DNA of 64,000 bases from Pseudomonas sp. G34 (GTDB taxonomy: Bacteria > Pseudomonadota > Gammaproteobacteria > Pseudomonadales > Pseudomonadaceae): positions 434,001 to 498,000 of the forward strand of contig NZ_JAVHZV010000030.1 of assembly GCF_031119625.1 (NCBI RefSeq), written 5' to 3'. This document shows, in pieces, positions 17,244 through 25,818 of this stretch. Positions within the stretch are counted from its first letter, which is position 1. Each line of letters starts with the position of its first letter. The notes under the pieces were generated by a model, which saw only the letters and a list, made by a program, of their open reading frames with translations, was not told where the DNA came from and made no database searches. A program made the position numbers and the translations under genes.

Positions 17244-18578
17244 TCAGCCTCGGATGGCCCAGAAGGCCAGGTTCAGGCCCGGGAACTGGCCTGCAATGTG
17301 GAAAGCGAAACCGCCGGAATGGATCAGCTGTTTCCAGTGGTCGCTGCCCCGGTCCAGTTCGAAATAGTTGGAGCCGGCGTGGTACGGCAGCTGGCGCGGC
17401 GCCACCGGTAGCGGCAGCAGACCGATGCCCGGCAACTGCAGGTTGACCAGGTCGCGGATGTGCTCCACCGAGCCGATCTTGGCCTGCTGCGGGAAGTGCC
17501 CACGCAGGCTCTCGCCTGGCACGTCGGCACGCACCACGAGGATGAAGCTGGCCGAGTCGAGCAGCGACTTGTCGGCGAGCATCGCCACGTGCACGCCGTA
17601 GGACTTCTCGATGATCGGGATCGGGATCGCGCGGCTGTCGATGACCATCGACAGCGCCTGACGCAGCGCCAGCATCACCGGCGCGAAGGTGGTGGTCAGG
17701 TCGTCGTGCTCGTACACCGGGTACTCGCCTGGGCGCCGTTCTGCCGCCGTGAAGGTGGCGAACTCACCGGCCAGCGCCACCAGTTCGCGGTACAGCACCT
17801 CCGGGTGCAACGGGGTGATCCGCGCCAGATGCGCGACCAGCGGCTGGGCGCGGTTGACCAGTTGCAGCAGCAGGAAATCGGCGATTTCCGAGGCGCCACC
17901 TGCGCCGGAAGCCACCACTCGCCCGGCCAGGGCCTCACCACGCTGGTGCAGCAGGCCGAGCAGCTCGTTGCGAAACCCGGACAACGGTCGCGAGGCACTG
18001 ACGTCGAGCAGCGGCGGGATATAGCTGTCGTCAAGCAACAGGCTGCGGTCTTCGCGTTTCTCAACCACACGTACCACACCGACCGCCGCGTGTTCGTCGA
18101 GGCCGTCACGCTCGGTGATCAGGCGCAGCGCGAGGGAACCGATCGCCACCGGCGCACGGCTTTCCAGCGAGGAGTTGTCGTCACGCACTTCGTGCACACT
18201 GCTCTGGTAGCGCGCCGAACCCAGGCTCTCGCCGGCCTCCACGGTGTCGCGGATACCCGCACGGCGCAGCGGCAGCGCCAGGTAGACGATGCCATCACGC
18301 AGGTTATCGTCGATATTCAGCGGCGCCGGCGCGGCATCGTTCTCGGGAATATTGAAGGGCGTGCCGTCCGGCAGCAGGCCGCGCGCCGAGAGGATCGCCA
18401 GCTTGCCCTGGGCCAGCAGGGCACTGTCGATCAACAGTTGAGAAAAGCCCCAGGCGCCGGGCTGCGCGGCATGGCTGCGGCTTTCGACCAGGGTTTCGAT
18501 GTAGCGATCCTGCTGCTGGAAGTGCTGCGGTCGCAGGAACATCCCCTCCGACCAAACCACACGATTGTTCCAGGACAT
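17244..18578 (-). CDS. tssK: TssK, T6SS baseplate-to-membrane adaptor
   Basis: A 444-residue cytoplasmic protein. ATG 18578 (MSWNNRVVWSEGMFL) is chosen: it opens with the hallmark TssK start W-EGMFLRPQHFQQQ and has GGAGA seven bases upstream; six more in-frame codons upstream are not needed. TssK links the TssEFG wedge to TssL/TssM. It lies 14 bases after tssJ and 6 bases before tssL. Confidence 0.96.
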   Translation of the reverse strand: MSWNNRVVWSEGMFLRPQHFQQQDRYIETLVESRSHAAQPGAWGFSQLLIDSALLAQGKLAILSARGLLPDGTPFNIPENDAAPAPLNIDDNLRDGIVYLALPLRRAGIRDTVEAGESLGSARYQSSVHEVRDDNSSLESRAPVAIGSLALRLITERDGLDEHAAVGVVRVVEKREDRSLLLDDSYIPPLLDVSASRPLSGFRNELLGLLHQRGEALAGRVVASGAGGASEIADFLLLQLVNRAQPLVAHLARITPLHPEVLYRELVALAGEFATFTAAERRPGEYPVYEHDDLTTTFAPVMLALRQALSMVIDSRAIPIPIIEKSYGVHVAMLADKSLLDSASFILVVRADVPGESLRGHFPQQAKIGSVEHIRDLVNLQLPGIGLLPLPVAPRQLPYHAGSNYFELDRGSDHWKQLIHSGGFAFHIAGQFPGLNLAFWAIRG

Positions 18579-18592
18579 GAACGGGTCTCCAG

Positions 18593-19060
18593 TCACTCAA
18601 GAGGGGTCAGCGGCGCGGCGCTGATGGCATAGGCGTCCAGCTGCAGGCGCAGGGCGCTTGCCTGATGGGCAGGAATTTCGATGACCTGGCGCCAGATCGA
18701 ACGGTCGAGGGCGCGGTAGGCCACCACCACGCCGAGGTGGCGGGTAGCATCGTCGAGGGTCAATGATTTGCGTTGGGTTTCGCCGGGGCGCACCACGAAA
18801 CGCTCGGTTTCGATCAGCTCGCCCGCCAGGGTGGCGTCGGCGCGGTCGACCAGCGAAAAGAAGTCGGCTCGGGAAAAGGTCGAGGCATTGCGCAACTGGT
18901 AGACATGCACCCAGACCGGCGACGCCGCGCTGTCGAGCGCCGGGTTGAGATCGCGGCTGGCCTGCAGCTGCAGCTCGACGGTGGTGGGCGGCGGTTCTTT
19001 CGGCCCCGACGCACAGGCGCCGAGCAACAGAAAAACCAGCAGTGGCAAAATCCTTGGCAT
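18593..19060 (-). CDS. tssJ: TssJ, outer-membrane lipoprotein of the T6SS
   Basis: A 155-residue lipoprotein with signal peptide and lipobox LLLGA-C (Cys near residue 16). The remainder is the beta-sandwich of the family (VELQLQASRDLNP, VWVHVYQLRNASTF, VVAYRALDRSIWR). It anchors the TssM periplasmic domain at the outer membrane. It is placed between fha and tssK, as in the H1 locus. Confidence 0.94.
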   Translation of the reverse strand: MPRILPLLVFLLLGACASGPKEPPPTTVELQLQASRDLNPALDSAASPVWVHVYQLRNASTFSRADFFSLVDRADATLAGELIETERFVVRPGETQRKSLTLDDATRHLGVVVAYRALDRSIWRQVIEIPAHQASALRLQLDAYAISAAPLTPLE

Positions 19061-19114
19061 AACGCTTCCTCGATGGTTACCGCTGGCCCGCCACGACGCG
19101 GCGGGCCTAGGGCC

Positions 19115-20641
19115 TCAACGGCCCCTCAATCTCGTAATGTGTTCTTCGTAGGCGCGGCTGAATTCACGACCGAACAGTTCCTGGAAACCGTCTTCGGCCT
19201 CCTGGGAAATGGTCGCGTACAGCTCGGTGAACAGCTCCCAGTAATGGGCGCGCCGGCCATTGGGCAGCAGGGCCGACAAGCCGCTCGGCTTGTTCAGACG
19301 CCCTTCCAGCTCACGCGGTTCAAAGCGTGCGAGCAAATATTTGATGGCTGCCTGTACGCCCGCCATCAGCGCCAACTGGTGGGCACGCAGGTCGTCGAAA
19401 CTCTCGCCCACCGCCTGATCCGGCGCCATGAACGCCTGGTTGTCGTGACGCAGCAGCATCAGCAGCGCTTCGTCGACGTTGGGGGCGAATTTCAACGGAT
19501 TGTTCTGCACCGGCTGAATCATGGTTTGCGCCATGCGGAACTCGCCCTTGAGGCTGGCCCGCGCACGCAGCACGTCGATCAACCCCTCGACCATCAGCCG
19601 GTAACTGCGCCCGATGGCCTCCATCTGCGCCGCGGCCGCGGCACGATCCAGGCGCAGGTGCTGCAGGCCCGCACCGCGCAGAAAGGCCTCCATCAGCTCG
19701 CCATCATCAACGGCAGTCGGTGCTGCAGGTGCAGGTGCAGGTGCAGGTGCAGGTGCAGGTGCAGGCTGGGGCGGCGCGACTGGCTCGGCAACCGGTAACG
19801 ACTGAACCTGCTCTACCGGTGACTCATCCAGCACGAACGAAGGAATTTCCACTGCCGGCACTGGCGGCGATTCGGCGAACGGATCCGGCACCTGCGCCGC
19901 GGCAATTTGAGGGGGCTCGGCGAACGGATCAGGAATCGATTGAGGCGCCGCGGCGGCCTGAAGATCGGCGAAAGGGTCCCAGTCTGCCGGGATCACCGAA
20001 GCCGCCGCAGCGGCGGGCGCCTCCGGCGGTGCGACGGCAGGGGCCGGCTGGGTCGGCCGCGGTGGCCGGAAGTCATGCTGCTGCGCCGGCACGTGATCGG
20101 ACACCGACGGCGCCACGGCAGGCGGCGGGCTGAGAAAATCGAACAGTTCCGGCTTGGTATCGAACGGCGAATCGCGGCGTGGCGCTGGCGCCGCGGCGGG
20201 CGCGGGATTGACCGGCGGCATTTCCAGCGGCTGAGCACTGCGGCTGAGCAGCGCCTCGAAGCTGTTGAACGGGTCGTCGGCCATACCGGAGGCCGGTGGC
20301 GCGGAAGGCGCAACGCTGATACCGCTGATCTGCACGCGAATCTCGTACTCACCGATCTTCAGCACCTCGCCATCTTGCAACGGCTCGCTGCTGCCGCGTC
20401 GCAAACGCGTGCCGGCGTTCTGCAGGATCACCCCGTTGGTGCTGGTGTCGGTGATGTAGTAGGTACCGTCGCGGTACTGGATCACGCAATGCTGGCTGGA
20501 CACCAGGCGCTCCGGGTCGGGCAGCACCCAGTCGTTGCCGGCACTGCGCCCGATCTTCAGCTCACCACGATCGAGCTCGACCTCGGCCCGTTGCCCGGGG
20601 GTCAGCTTGTGATAGGTGGTGATGAACAGACGCAGCGGCAT
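19115..20641 (-). CDS. fha1: Fha, forkhead-associated T6SS activator (PpkA target)
   Basis: A 508-residue cytoplasmic protein. ATG 20641 (MPLRLFITTYHK) has AAGGAG five bases upstream and starts the FHA domain; a longer frame upstream lacks features. The FHA domain (about 1-100) has GRSAGNDW, SSQHCVI and TSTNGV, the phosphothreonine-binding residues. A long Pro/Ala-rich linker (about 110-330) includes a perfect Pro-Ala hexanucleotide repeat. The C-terminal 180 residues are the TagI/ImpI-type domain with FDDLRAHQLALMAGVQAA. In H1 systems PpkA phosphorylates Fha to trigger assembly. It is the first gene of the minus arm. Confidence 0.94.
   Translation of the reverse strand: MPLRLFITTYHKLTPGQRAEVELDRGELKIGRSAGNDWVLPDPERLVSSQHCVIQYRDGTYYITDTSTNGVILQNAGTRLRRGSSEPLQDGEVLKIGEYEIRVQISGISVAPSAPPASGMADDPFNSFEALLSRSAQPLEMPPVNPAPAAAPAPRRDSPFDTKPELFDFLSPPPAVAPSVSDHVPAQQHDFRPPRPTQPAPAVAPPEAPAAAAASVIPADWDPFADLQAAAAPQSIPDPFAEPPQIAAAQVPDPFAESPPVPAVEIPSFVLDESPVEQVQSLPVAEPVAPPQPAPAPAPAPAPAPAAPTAVDDGELMEAFLRGAGLQHLRLDRAAAAAQMEAIGRSYRLMVEGLIDVLRARASLKGEFRMAQTMIQPVQNNPLKFAPNVDEALLMLLRHDNQAFMAPDQAVGESFDDLRAHQLALMAGVQAAIKYLLARFEPRELEGRLNKPSGLSALLPNGRRAHYWELFTELYATISQEAEDGFQELFGREFSRAYEEHITRLRGR
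19725..19766. repeat. Hexanucleotide tandem repeat inside fha
   Basis: Six exact head-to-tail copies of GCAGGT plus one degenerate copy. On the coding strand each unit is CCT-GCA, adding Pro-Ala to the linker between the FHA domain and the C-terminal domain. Because the unit is a multiple of three, gain or loss of copies would change linker length without shifting frame. Confidence 0.95.
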
Positions 20642-20996
20642 TGCGGCTCCTTTGCAGTGCGGTAAAAAAACATGTTCTTCGCGGGGCGTCGATATGCCAA
20701 ACGCCCTATTTTTTGCCCTTGGCCGATACGGTTCAATGCCCAAGCGGGCATATATTTCCAAGCGGTTGTGAGTCACTGCACAGAAGACGGAAATACTGTG
20801 CATCGCGACAGTTTCTACCGCCTTGCCCTCGCTTGACAATGCTCAAAGAGCGCTCGGAGAATGGCGGCGTTGTACACCGAACCCCGCCTGAATAGTGGCA
20901 TTTGGCCGCTTTTCGTCATGAGCACGGGCCGCCAGAGCTGTTTTGCGGCGAGCGCTCATTCGACCCCTGGGCCTGACATGGAGAGCACCTGACGTG
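20642..20996. promoter_or_regulatory. Divergent control region of the two T6SS arms
   Basis: A 355-base intergenic region that should hold the promoters of fha (minus) and tssA (plus). On the plus strand TTGACA at 20833-20838 is spaced 18 bases from GAGAAT at 20857-20862, a plausible sigma-70 promoter with a weak -10, leaving a leader of about 125 bases. The leader contains GGA motifs near the start codon (TGGAGAG and GTGGATG) of the kind bound by RsmA/CsrA, which is known to repress H1-T6SS in P. aeruginosa; that link is inference. I see no clear sigma-54 site. Confidence 0.5.
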
Positions 20997-22031
20997 GTGG
21001 ATGTGTCGCACTTGCTCAACCCGGTATCCGAGGAGACCCCACATGGGGACGACCTCGAATACGACGCCGATTTTCTCGAGCTCGAGCGCCTCGCCCAGGG
21101 CCAGCCGGAGCGCCAGATGGGCCAGTCGGTCATCGCCGCCGAACCGCCGGACTGGCGTCAGGTGCGCGAGCGTGCCGGCGAGCTGTTTTCCCGCAGCAAG
21201 GATCTGCGCCTGGCCAGCCTCTACCTGCAGAGCGCCATCGCCCTCGACGGCCTGAACGGCCTGGCCCAGGGCCTGACCCTGGTACGCGAGCTGCTGACCC
21301 AGTACTGGGAGGGCGTCTACCCGCAGCTCGACGCCGACGATGACAACGACCCGACCATCCGCATCAACGCGCTCAATGCCCTGAGTGCCGAGCCGGTGAT
21401 CGTGCTGCTGCGCGAGGCGAGCATCACCCGTTCCCGCGCCTTTGGCGCGGTGAGCATCCGCGCAGCGCTGAATGCCGCGGATCTGCAGCGCTTCTCCAGC
21501 GAAACCCTGTCGCCCGAGCAACTGCGCGGCGCCTTTCTGGATGCCGACGCCGAGCTGCTCGACAGCACCCGCGTCGCACTCGACGAAGCTGCCGCGGCGC
21601 TGGCCGATATCGAAGGGCTGCTCAGCGAGCGGGTCGGCTCGGCGCAAAGCGCCAACCTGGAATCCCTCAAGCAGGTGCTGCGCCACGCCCGGCAGATCTT
21701 CAATGACCAGGCGCCCGCGGCCAGCGACGATGCCCAGTACACGGACGAGATGCCCACGTACCCCGACGCAAACGATAGTGATGCCAGCCTCCAGCAGGCG
21801 GTCCGCCAGGCACCCGCCGCACCGGGTCGCATCGCCAGTCGCGACGATGTGCTGCGCACTCTCGATCGCCTGCTGGAATATTACGCCCAGCACGAACCTT
21901 CCAGCCCGGTCCCGGTCTTACTGACGCGCGCGCAGAAGCTGGTCACCGCGGATTTCGCGGAAATCGTGCGCAACCTGATTCCCGACGGTATGTCGCAGTT
22001 CGAAAACCTGCGTGGCCCCGAATACGACTAA
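20997..22031 (+). CDS. tssA: TssA, T6SS cap/assembly-priming protein
   Basis: A 344-residue protein with the ImpA N-terminal domain: it opens VDVSHLLNPVSEETPHGDDLEYDADFLELERLAQG, here split as block 1-15 and block 16-35. GTG 20997 is chosen because the family starts Met-Asp-Val; GTG 20994 is equally possible from the GGAGAG site at 20980-20985. The C-terminal part (AASDD...DVLRTLDRLLEYYAQHEPSSPVP) is the conserved ImpA C-terminal segment. It primes tube and sheath growth on the baseplate. It is the first gene of the plus arm and is followed with no gap by a long palindromic repeat. Confidence 0.92.
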   Translation: MDVSHLLNPVSEETPHGDDLEYDADFLELERLAQGQPERQMGQSVIAAEPPDWRQVRERAGELFSRSKDLRLASLYLQSAIALDGLNGLAQGLTLVRELLTQYWEGVYPQLDADDDNDPTIRINALNALSAEPVIVLLREASITRSRAFGAVSIRAALNAADLQRFSSETLSPEQLRGAFLDADAELLDSTRVALDEAAAALADIEGLLSERVGSAQSANLESLKQVLRHARQIFNDQAPAASDDAQYTDEMPTYPDANDSDASLQQAVRQAPAAPGRIASRDDVLRTLDRLLEYYAQHEPSSPVPVLLTRAQKLVTADFAEIVRNLIPDGMSQFENLRGPEYD

Positions 22032-22171
22032 CAGGCCGTTGAAAAACGTAGGCGAGGCAGCCGACGCTAGGCGAAAACAGCCGAAAAAGCGGAGTGTACG
22101 AGTTGTACATGAGCATTTTGAGGCTGTTTTCAACGACGCGGCGGCAACCTAGGTAGTTTTTCAACAGCCTG
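22032..22171. repeat. 140-bp imperfect palindrome, copy A (after tssA)
   Basis: It begins at the base after the tssA TAA. The outer arms at 22032-22047 and 22156-22171 pair over 16 bases with one mismatch. Nested inside, GAAAACAGCC (22073-22082) pairs perfectly with GGCTGTTTTC (22122-22131), and the tip TGTAC (22095-22099) pairs with GTACA (22105-22109) over loop GAGTT. Between the last two stems lie purine-rich sides GCGGAG and TGAGCA that are conserved in the second copy at 53.6 kb. No open frame and no U-run typical of a terminator. It could be a mobile REP-like/MITE-like element or a structured RNA. Confidence 0.9.
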
Positions 22172-22262
22172 ATAACGTGCGGCGGATCTTCAGGGAAGCC
22201 CCACGCACACAGCTACCGGCCATTGGCCGCAGAAGCCAGTGCCCATGCACAGGAGGAGCAAC

Positions 22263-22781
22263 ATGAGCAACACCACCAGCAGCCAGAAATTCATCGCGCG
22301 CAACCGCGCCCCACGGGTGCAGATCGAGTACGACGTAGAGCTGTACGGCGCCGAGAAAAAGGTGCAGTTGCCTTTCGTCATGGGCGTGATGGCCGATCTC
22401 GCCGGCAAGCCCGCCGAGCCCCAGGCCGCCGTCGCCGACCGCAAGTTCCTGGAAATCGACGCCGACAACTTCGACTCGCGCCTCAAGGCCATGAAGCCGC
22501 GTGCGGCGTTCCACGTGCCCAACGCGCTGACCGGTGAAGGCAACCTGAGCCTGGACATCACCTTCGAGAGCATGGACGACTTCAGTCCGGCGGCCATCGC
22601 CCGCAAGGTCGATTCGCTCAACCAGCTGCTCGAAGCCCGCACCCAGCTCGCCAACCTGCTGACCTACATGGACGGCAAGACCGGCGCCGAGGAACTGATC
22701 ATCAAGGCGATCAAGGATCCGGCCCTGTTGCAGGCCCTGGCCAGCGCGCCCAAGCCCCAAGACAACGAGCCACAAGCCTAA
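22263..22781 (+). CDS. tssB: TssB (VipA), T6SS contractile sheath small subunit
   Basis: A 172-residue protein. ATG 22263 (MSNTTSSQKFIARN) has GGAGGAG upstream. It contains the family blocks RAPRVQIEYDVELYGAEKKVQLPFVMGVMADL, here cited as RAPRVQIEYDVE and KVQLPFVMGV, and FESMDDFSPAAIARKV. It forms the contractile sheath with TssC. It lies 12 bases before tssC. Confidence 0.97.
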   Translation: MSNTTSSQKFIARNRAPRVQIEYDVELYGAEKKVQLPFVMGVMADLAGKPAEPQAAVADRKFLEIDADNFDSRLKAMKPRAAFHVPNALTGEGNLSLDITFESMDDFSPAAIARKVDSLNQLLEARTQLANLLTYMDGKTGAEELIIKAIKDPALLQALASAPKPQDNEPQA

Positions 22782-22793
22782 GAGGACGCCCCG

Positions 22794-24287
22794 ATGAGCC
22801 AACAGACCCAGGCGTCCGAACAGTCGCTCGCCACCTCCGAACAGACCAGCGAATTCGCTTCGCTGCTGCTGCAGGAATTCAAACCCAAGACCGAGCGTGC
22901 CCGTGAAGCGGTGGAAACCGCCGTGCGCACCCTGGCCGAACATGCCCTGAGCAAGACCGACCTGATCTCCGACGACGCCATCAAGTCGGTCGAATCGATC
23001 ATCGCCGCGATCGACGCCAAGCTGACCGCTCAGGTCAACCTGATCATGCACCACCCGGACTTCCAGCAACTGGAAAGCGCCTGGCGGGGCCTGCATTACC
23101 TGGTCAACAACACCGAGACCGACGAGCAGCTGAAGATTCGCGTGCTCAACATCTCCAAGCCCGAGCTGCACAAGACCCTGAAGAAATTCAAGGGTACTGC
23201 CTGGGACCAGAGCCCGATCTTCAAGAAGCTCTACGAAGAAGAATACGGCCAGTTCGGTGGCGAGCCCTACGGCTGCCTGGTGGGTGACTACTACTTCGAC
23301 CAGTCGCCACCCGACGTCGAACTGCTCGGCGAGATCGCCAAGATCTCGGCAGCCATGCACTCGCCGTTCATTTCCGCGGCCTCGCCGACGGTCATGGGCA
23401 TGGGTTCCTGGCAGGAGCTGTCCAACCCGCGCGACCTGACCAAGATCTTCACCACGCCCGAGTACGCCGGCTGGCGCTCGCTGCGTGACTCCGAAGACTC
23501 GCGCTACATCGGCCTGACCATGCCGCGCTTCCTGGCGCGTCAGCCGTATGGCGCGAAGACCGATCCGGTCGAAGAGTTCGCCTTCGAGGAAGAAACCGAC
23601 GGCGCCGACAGCAGCAAGTACACCTGGGCCAACTCGGCGTACGCCATGGCGGTCAACATCAACCGTTCGTTCAAACTGTACGGCTGGTGCTCGCGCATCC
23701 GTGGCGTGGAGTCGGGCGGTGAAGTGCCGAACCTGCCGGCGCACACCTTCCCCACCGACGACGGTGGCGTGGACATGAAGTGCCCGACCGAGATCGCCAT
23801 CTCCGACCGCCGCGAAGCGGAACTGGCGAAGAACGGTTTCATGCCGCTGCTGCACAAGAAGAACACCGACCTGGCCGCCTTCATCGGCGCCCAGTCGCTG
23901 CACAAGCCGGCCGAGTACGACGACCCGGACGCTACCGCCAACGCCAACCTGGCTGCGCGCCTGCCGTACCTGTTCGCCACCTGCCGCTTCGCCCATTACC
24001 TGAAGTGCATCGTGCGCGACAAGATCGGCTCGTTCAAAGAGCGCGACGAGATGCAGCGCTGGTTGCAGGACTGGATCCTCAACTACGTCGACGGTGACCC
24101 GGCGCACTCCACCGAAACCACCAAGGCCCAGCACCCGCTGGCCGAGGCGGAAGTGGTGGTCGAGGAAATCGAGGGCAACCCCGGTTACTACAGCTCCAAG
24201 TTCTATCTGCGCCCGCACTACCAGCTCGAAGGGCTGACCGTGTCGCTGCGCCTGGTATCCAAACTGCCTTCGGCCAAGGGGGCCTGA
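22794..24287 (+). CDS. tssC: TssC (VipB), T6SS contractile sheath large subunit
   Basis: A 497-residue protein with the standard TssC blocks: LESAWRGLHYLV, EYGQFGGEPYGCLVGDYYF, FISAASPTVMGM and RFAHYLKCIVRDKIGSF. The length matches the family. With TssB it builds the contractile sheath around the Hcp tube, and ClpV disassembles it after firing. It starts 12 bases after tssB. Confidence 0.98.
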   Translation: MSQQTQASEQSLATSEQTSEFASLLLQEFKPKTERAREAVETAVRTLAEHALSKTDLISDDAIKSVESIIAAIDAKLTAQVNLIMHHPDFQQLESAWRGLHYLVNNTETDEQLKIRVLNISKPELHKTLKKFKGTAWDQSPIFKKLYEEEYGQFGGEPYGCLVGDYYFDQSPPDVELLGEIAKISAAMHSPFISAASPTVMGMGSWQELSNPRDLTKIFTTPEYAGWRSLRDSEDSRYIGLTMPRFLARQPYGAKTDPVEEFAFEEETDGADSSKYTWANSAYAMAVNINRSFKLYGWCSRIRGVESGGEVPNLPAHTFPTDDGGVDMKCPTEIAISDRREAELAKNGFMPLLHKKNTDLAAFIGAQSLHKPAEYDDPDATANANLAARLPYLFATCRFAHYLKCIVRDKIGSFKERDEMQRWLQDWILNYVDGDPAHSTETTKAQHPLAEAEVVVEEIEGNPGYYSSKFYLRPHYQLEGLTVSLRLVSKLPSAKGA

Positions 24288-24302
24288 GGCTCGTCACTGT
24301 GG

Positions 24303-24347
24303 CGCCCGCACCGGCGGGCGTAGCTGAAACAGAGTGGCAAAAGCCAC
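24303..24347 (+). promoter_or_regulatory. Two hairpins in the hcp leader
   Basis: Between tssC and hcp, CGCCCGC (24303-24309) pairs with GCGGGCG (24314-24320) over ACCG, and GTGGC (24334-24338) pairs with GCCAC (24343-24347) over AAAA. The second hairpin ends three bases before the AGGAGG ribosome site. No U-run follows, so they look like mRNA stabilising or translation-shaping structures rather than terminators. Confidence 0.6.
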
Positions 24348-24360
24348 GAAAGGAGGAATG

Positions 24361-24849
24361 ATGGCTGTTGATATGTTCATCAAGATTGGCGACGTCAAGG
24401 GCGAGTCCAAGGACAAGACCCACGGCGACGAAATCGACGTTCTGGCCTGGAGCTGGGGCATGAGCCAATCCGGCTCGATGCACGTTGGCGGTGGCGGCGG
24501 TGCCGGCAAGGTCAACATTCAGGATCTGTCGCTGACCAAGTACGTCGATAAATCCAGCCCCAACCTGATGATGGCCTGCTCCAGCGGCAAGCATTATCCG
24601 GAAGCCAAGCTGACCATCCGCAAAGCCGGTGGCGACTCTCAGGTCGAGTACCTGATCATCACCCTCAAGGAAGTGCTGGTGTCCTCCATCAGCACCGGCG
24701 GTAGCGGTGGCGAAGATCGCCTGACCGAAAACGTCACCCTGAACTTCGCTCAGGTGCTGGTCGACTATCAGCCGCAGAAAGCTGATGGTGCCAAAGACGG
24801 TGGCCCGGTCAAATACGGCTGGAACATCCGCCAGAACGTCAAGGTGTAA
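24361..24849 (+). CDS. hcp1: Hcp, T6SS inner-tube protein
   Basis: A 162-residue secreted ring protein, near-identical in my memory to P. aeruginosa Hcp1 (MAVDMFIKIGDVKGESKDK... ending WNIRQNVKV). Of two adjacent ATGs, 24361 is used because it gives the canonical N-terminus; AGGAGG lies four bases before it, an unusually short distance. Hexamers stack into the tube and act as a chaperone for small effectors. Hairpins on both sides of the gene suggest special handling of this abundant message. Confidence 0.97.
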   Translation: MAVDMFIKIGDVKGESKDKTHGDEIDVLAWSWGMSQSGSMHVGGGGGAGKVNIQDLSLTKYVDKSSPNLMMACSSGKHYPEAKLTIRKAGGDSQVEYLIITLKEVLVSSISTGGSGGEDRLTENVTLNFAQVLVDYQPQKADGAKDGGPVKYGWNIRQNVKV

Positions 24850-24872
24850 CACCCGCTCGATGTTTGGGCATA

Positions 24873-24919
24873 CAGCGATGCCCGGCACTGCGCCGGGCAT
24901 CGCTGGTTCTGATCAGAAC
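24873..24919 (+). terminator. Strong hairpin pair after hcp (partial terminator or mRNA end)
   Basis: A perfect 14-bp stem (24873-24886 with 24892-24905, loop ACTGC) is followed at once by a perfect 14-base palindrome GTTCTGATCAGAAC (24906-24919) and then GAATTTTT. The first hairpin lacks a U-run; the second has a short one. The unit probably sets the 3' end of an hcp-rich transcript while letting some transcription continue into tagJ. Confidence 0.7.
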
Positions 24920-24981
24920 GAATTTTTCGCTGGCGCGCCGCCCACTGCCAACGCAGCTGCGACGCGCCGAAGGATCACCGC

Positions 24982-25818
24982 ATGACAGCGGTGACCGCGC
25001 CAGTACAGGGACCGACGATGACTGCCGAACAATACCTGCGAAACGCACAGCTCGACGACGCGCTGAAGGCGCTGCAGGACCAGGTTCGGGCGCAGCCCGC
25101 CAAGGCCGAACTGCGGGTATTCCTATTCCAGTTGCTGGCCGTGATGGGCCAGTGGAGCCGTGCGCAGAACCAGCTCAAGGTCGCCGGCGAGCTGGATGCC
25201 GCCTGCCTGCCCATGGTGCAGACCTACAGCACCGCACTGAACTGCGAAGCGCTGCGCGAGCAGGTGTTCGCCGGCAAGACCACGCCCGTGGTGCTTGGCC
25301 AACCCGCTGAATGGGTGGCCCCGCTGATCCTCGCCCTGGAGCAGGACGCCCAGGGCAACAGCGCCGCCGCCCAGAGCCTGCGCGACCAGGCCTTCGAAGC
25401 CGCCGCTGCGGTACCGGGCAAACTCGACGAGACCCCCTTCGCCTGGCTGGCCGATGCCGACCCGCGCCTGGGCCCGGTGCTCGAGCTGATCGTCAATGGC
25501 CGTTACGTCTGGCTGCCGATGGAAAACATCGCCAGCCTGAGCCTGGAAGCACCCAGCGACCTGCGTGATCTGGTGTGGCTACCGGCTCAGCTGACCCTGA
25601 CCAATGGCGGCAGCACCGTGGCGTTGATCCCCAGCCGCTATGCCGGCAGTCATGCCAGCAGCGACGGCGCGCTGCGCCTGGCACGCAAAACCGAATGGCA
25701 GGACAACGGCCTGCCGCTCGGCCAGCGCCTGCTGGCCTTCGATGGTGGCGAACAGGCGCTGTTCGATGTTCGTTCACTGAGCTTCGCGCACGGGAATGAC
25801 GCGGCATGGCCGACCTGA
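24982..25818 (+). CDS. tagJ: TagJ (ImpE family), T6SS accessory protein
   Basis: A 278-residue cytoplasmic protein. The N-terminal half has TPR-like helices (MTAEQYLRNAQLDDALKAL, LRVFLFQLLAVMGQW). The second half has the ImpE block PMENIASLSLEAPSDLRDLVW, cited here as PMENIASLSLEAP. In P. aeruginosa TagJ binds the sheath protein TssB. ATG 24982 follows AAGGA; ATG 25018 (MTAEQYLRN) follows AGGGA and could be the real start. It overlaps tssE by 13 bases. Confidence 0.85.
   Translation: MTAVTAPVQGPTMTAEQYLRNAQLDDALKALQDQVRAQPAKAELRVFLFQLLAVMGQWSRAQNQLKVAGELDAACLPMVQTYSTALNCEALREQVFAGKTTPVVLGQPAEWVAPLILALEQDAQGNSAAAQSLRDQAFEAAAAVPGKLDETPFAWLADADPRLGPVLELIVNGRYVWLPMENIASLSLEAPSDLRDLVWLPAQLTLTNGGSTVALIPSRYAGSHASSDGALRLARKTEWQDNGLPLGQRLLAFDGGEQALFDVRSLSFAHGNDAAWPT

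Noticed and set aside
20895..20915. TGGCAT...GC pattern before tssA resembling a sigma-54 promoter
   Set aside because: The GG and GC elements are one base out of the required spacing, and no sigma-54 activator (VasH type) is encoded in the locus.
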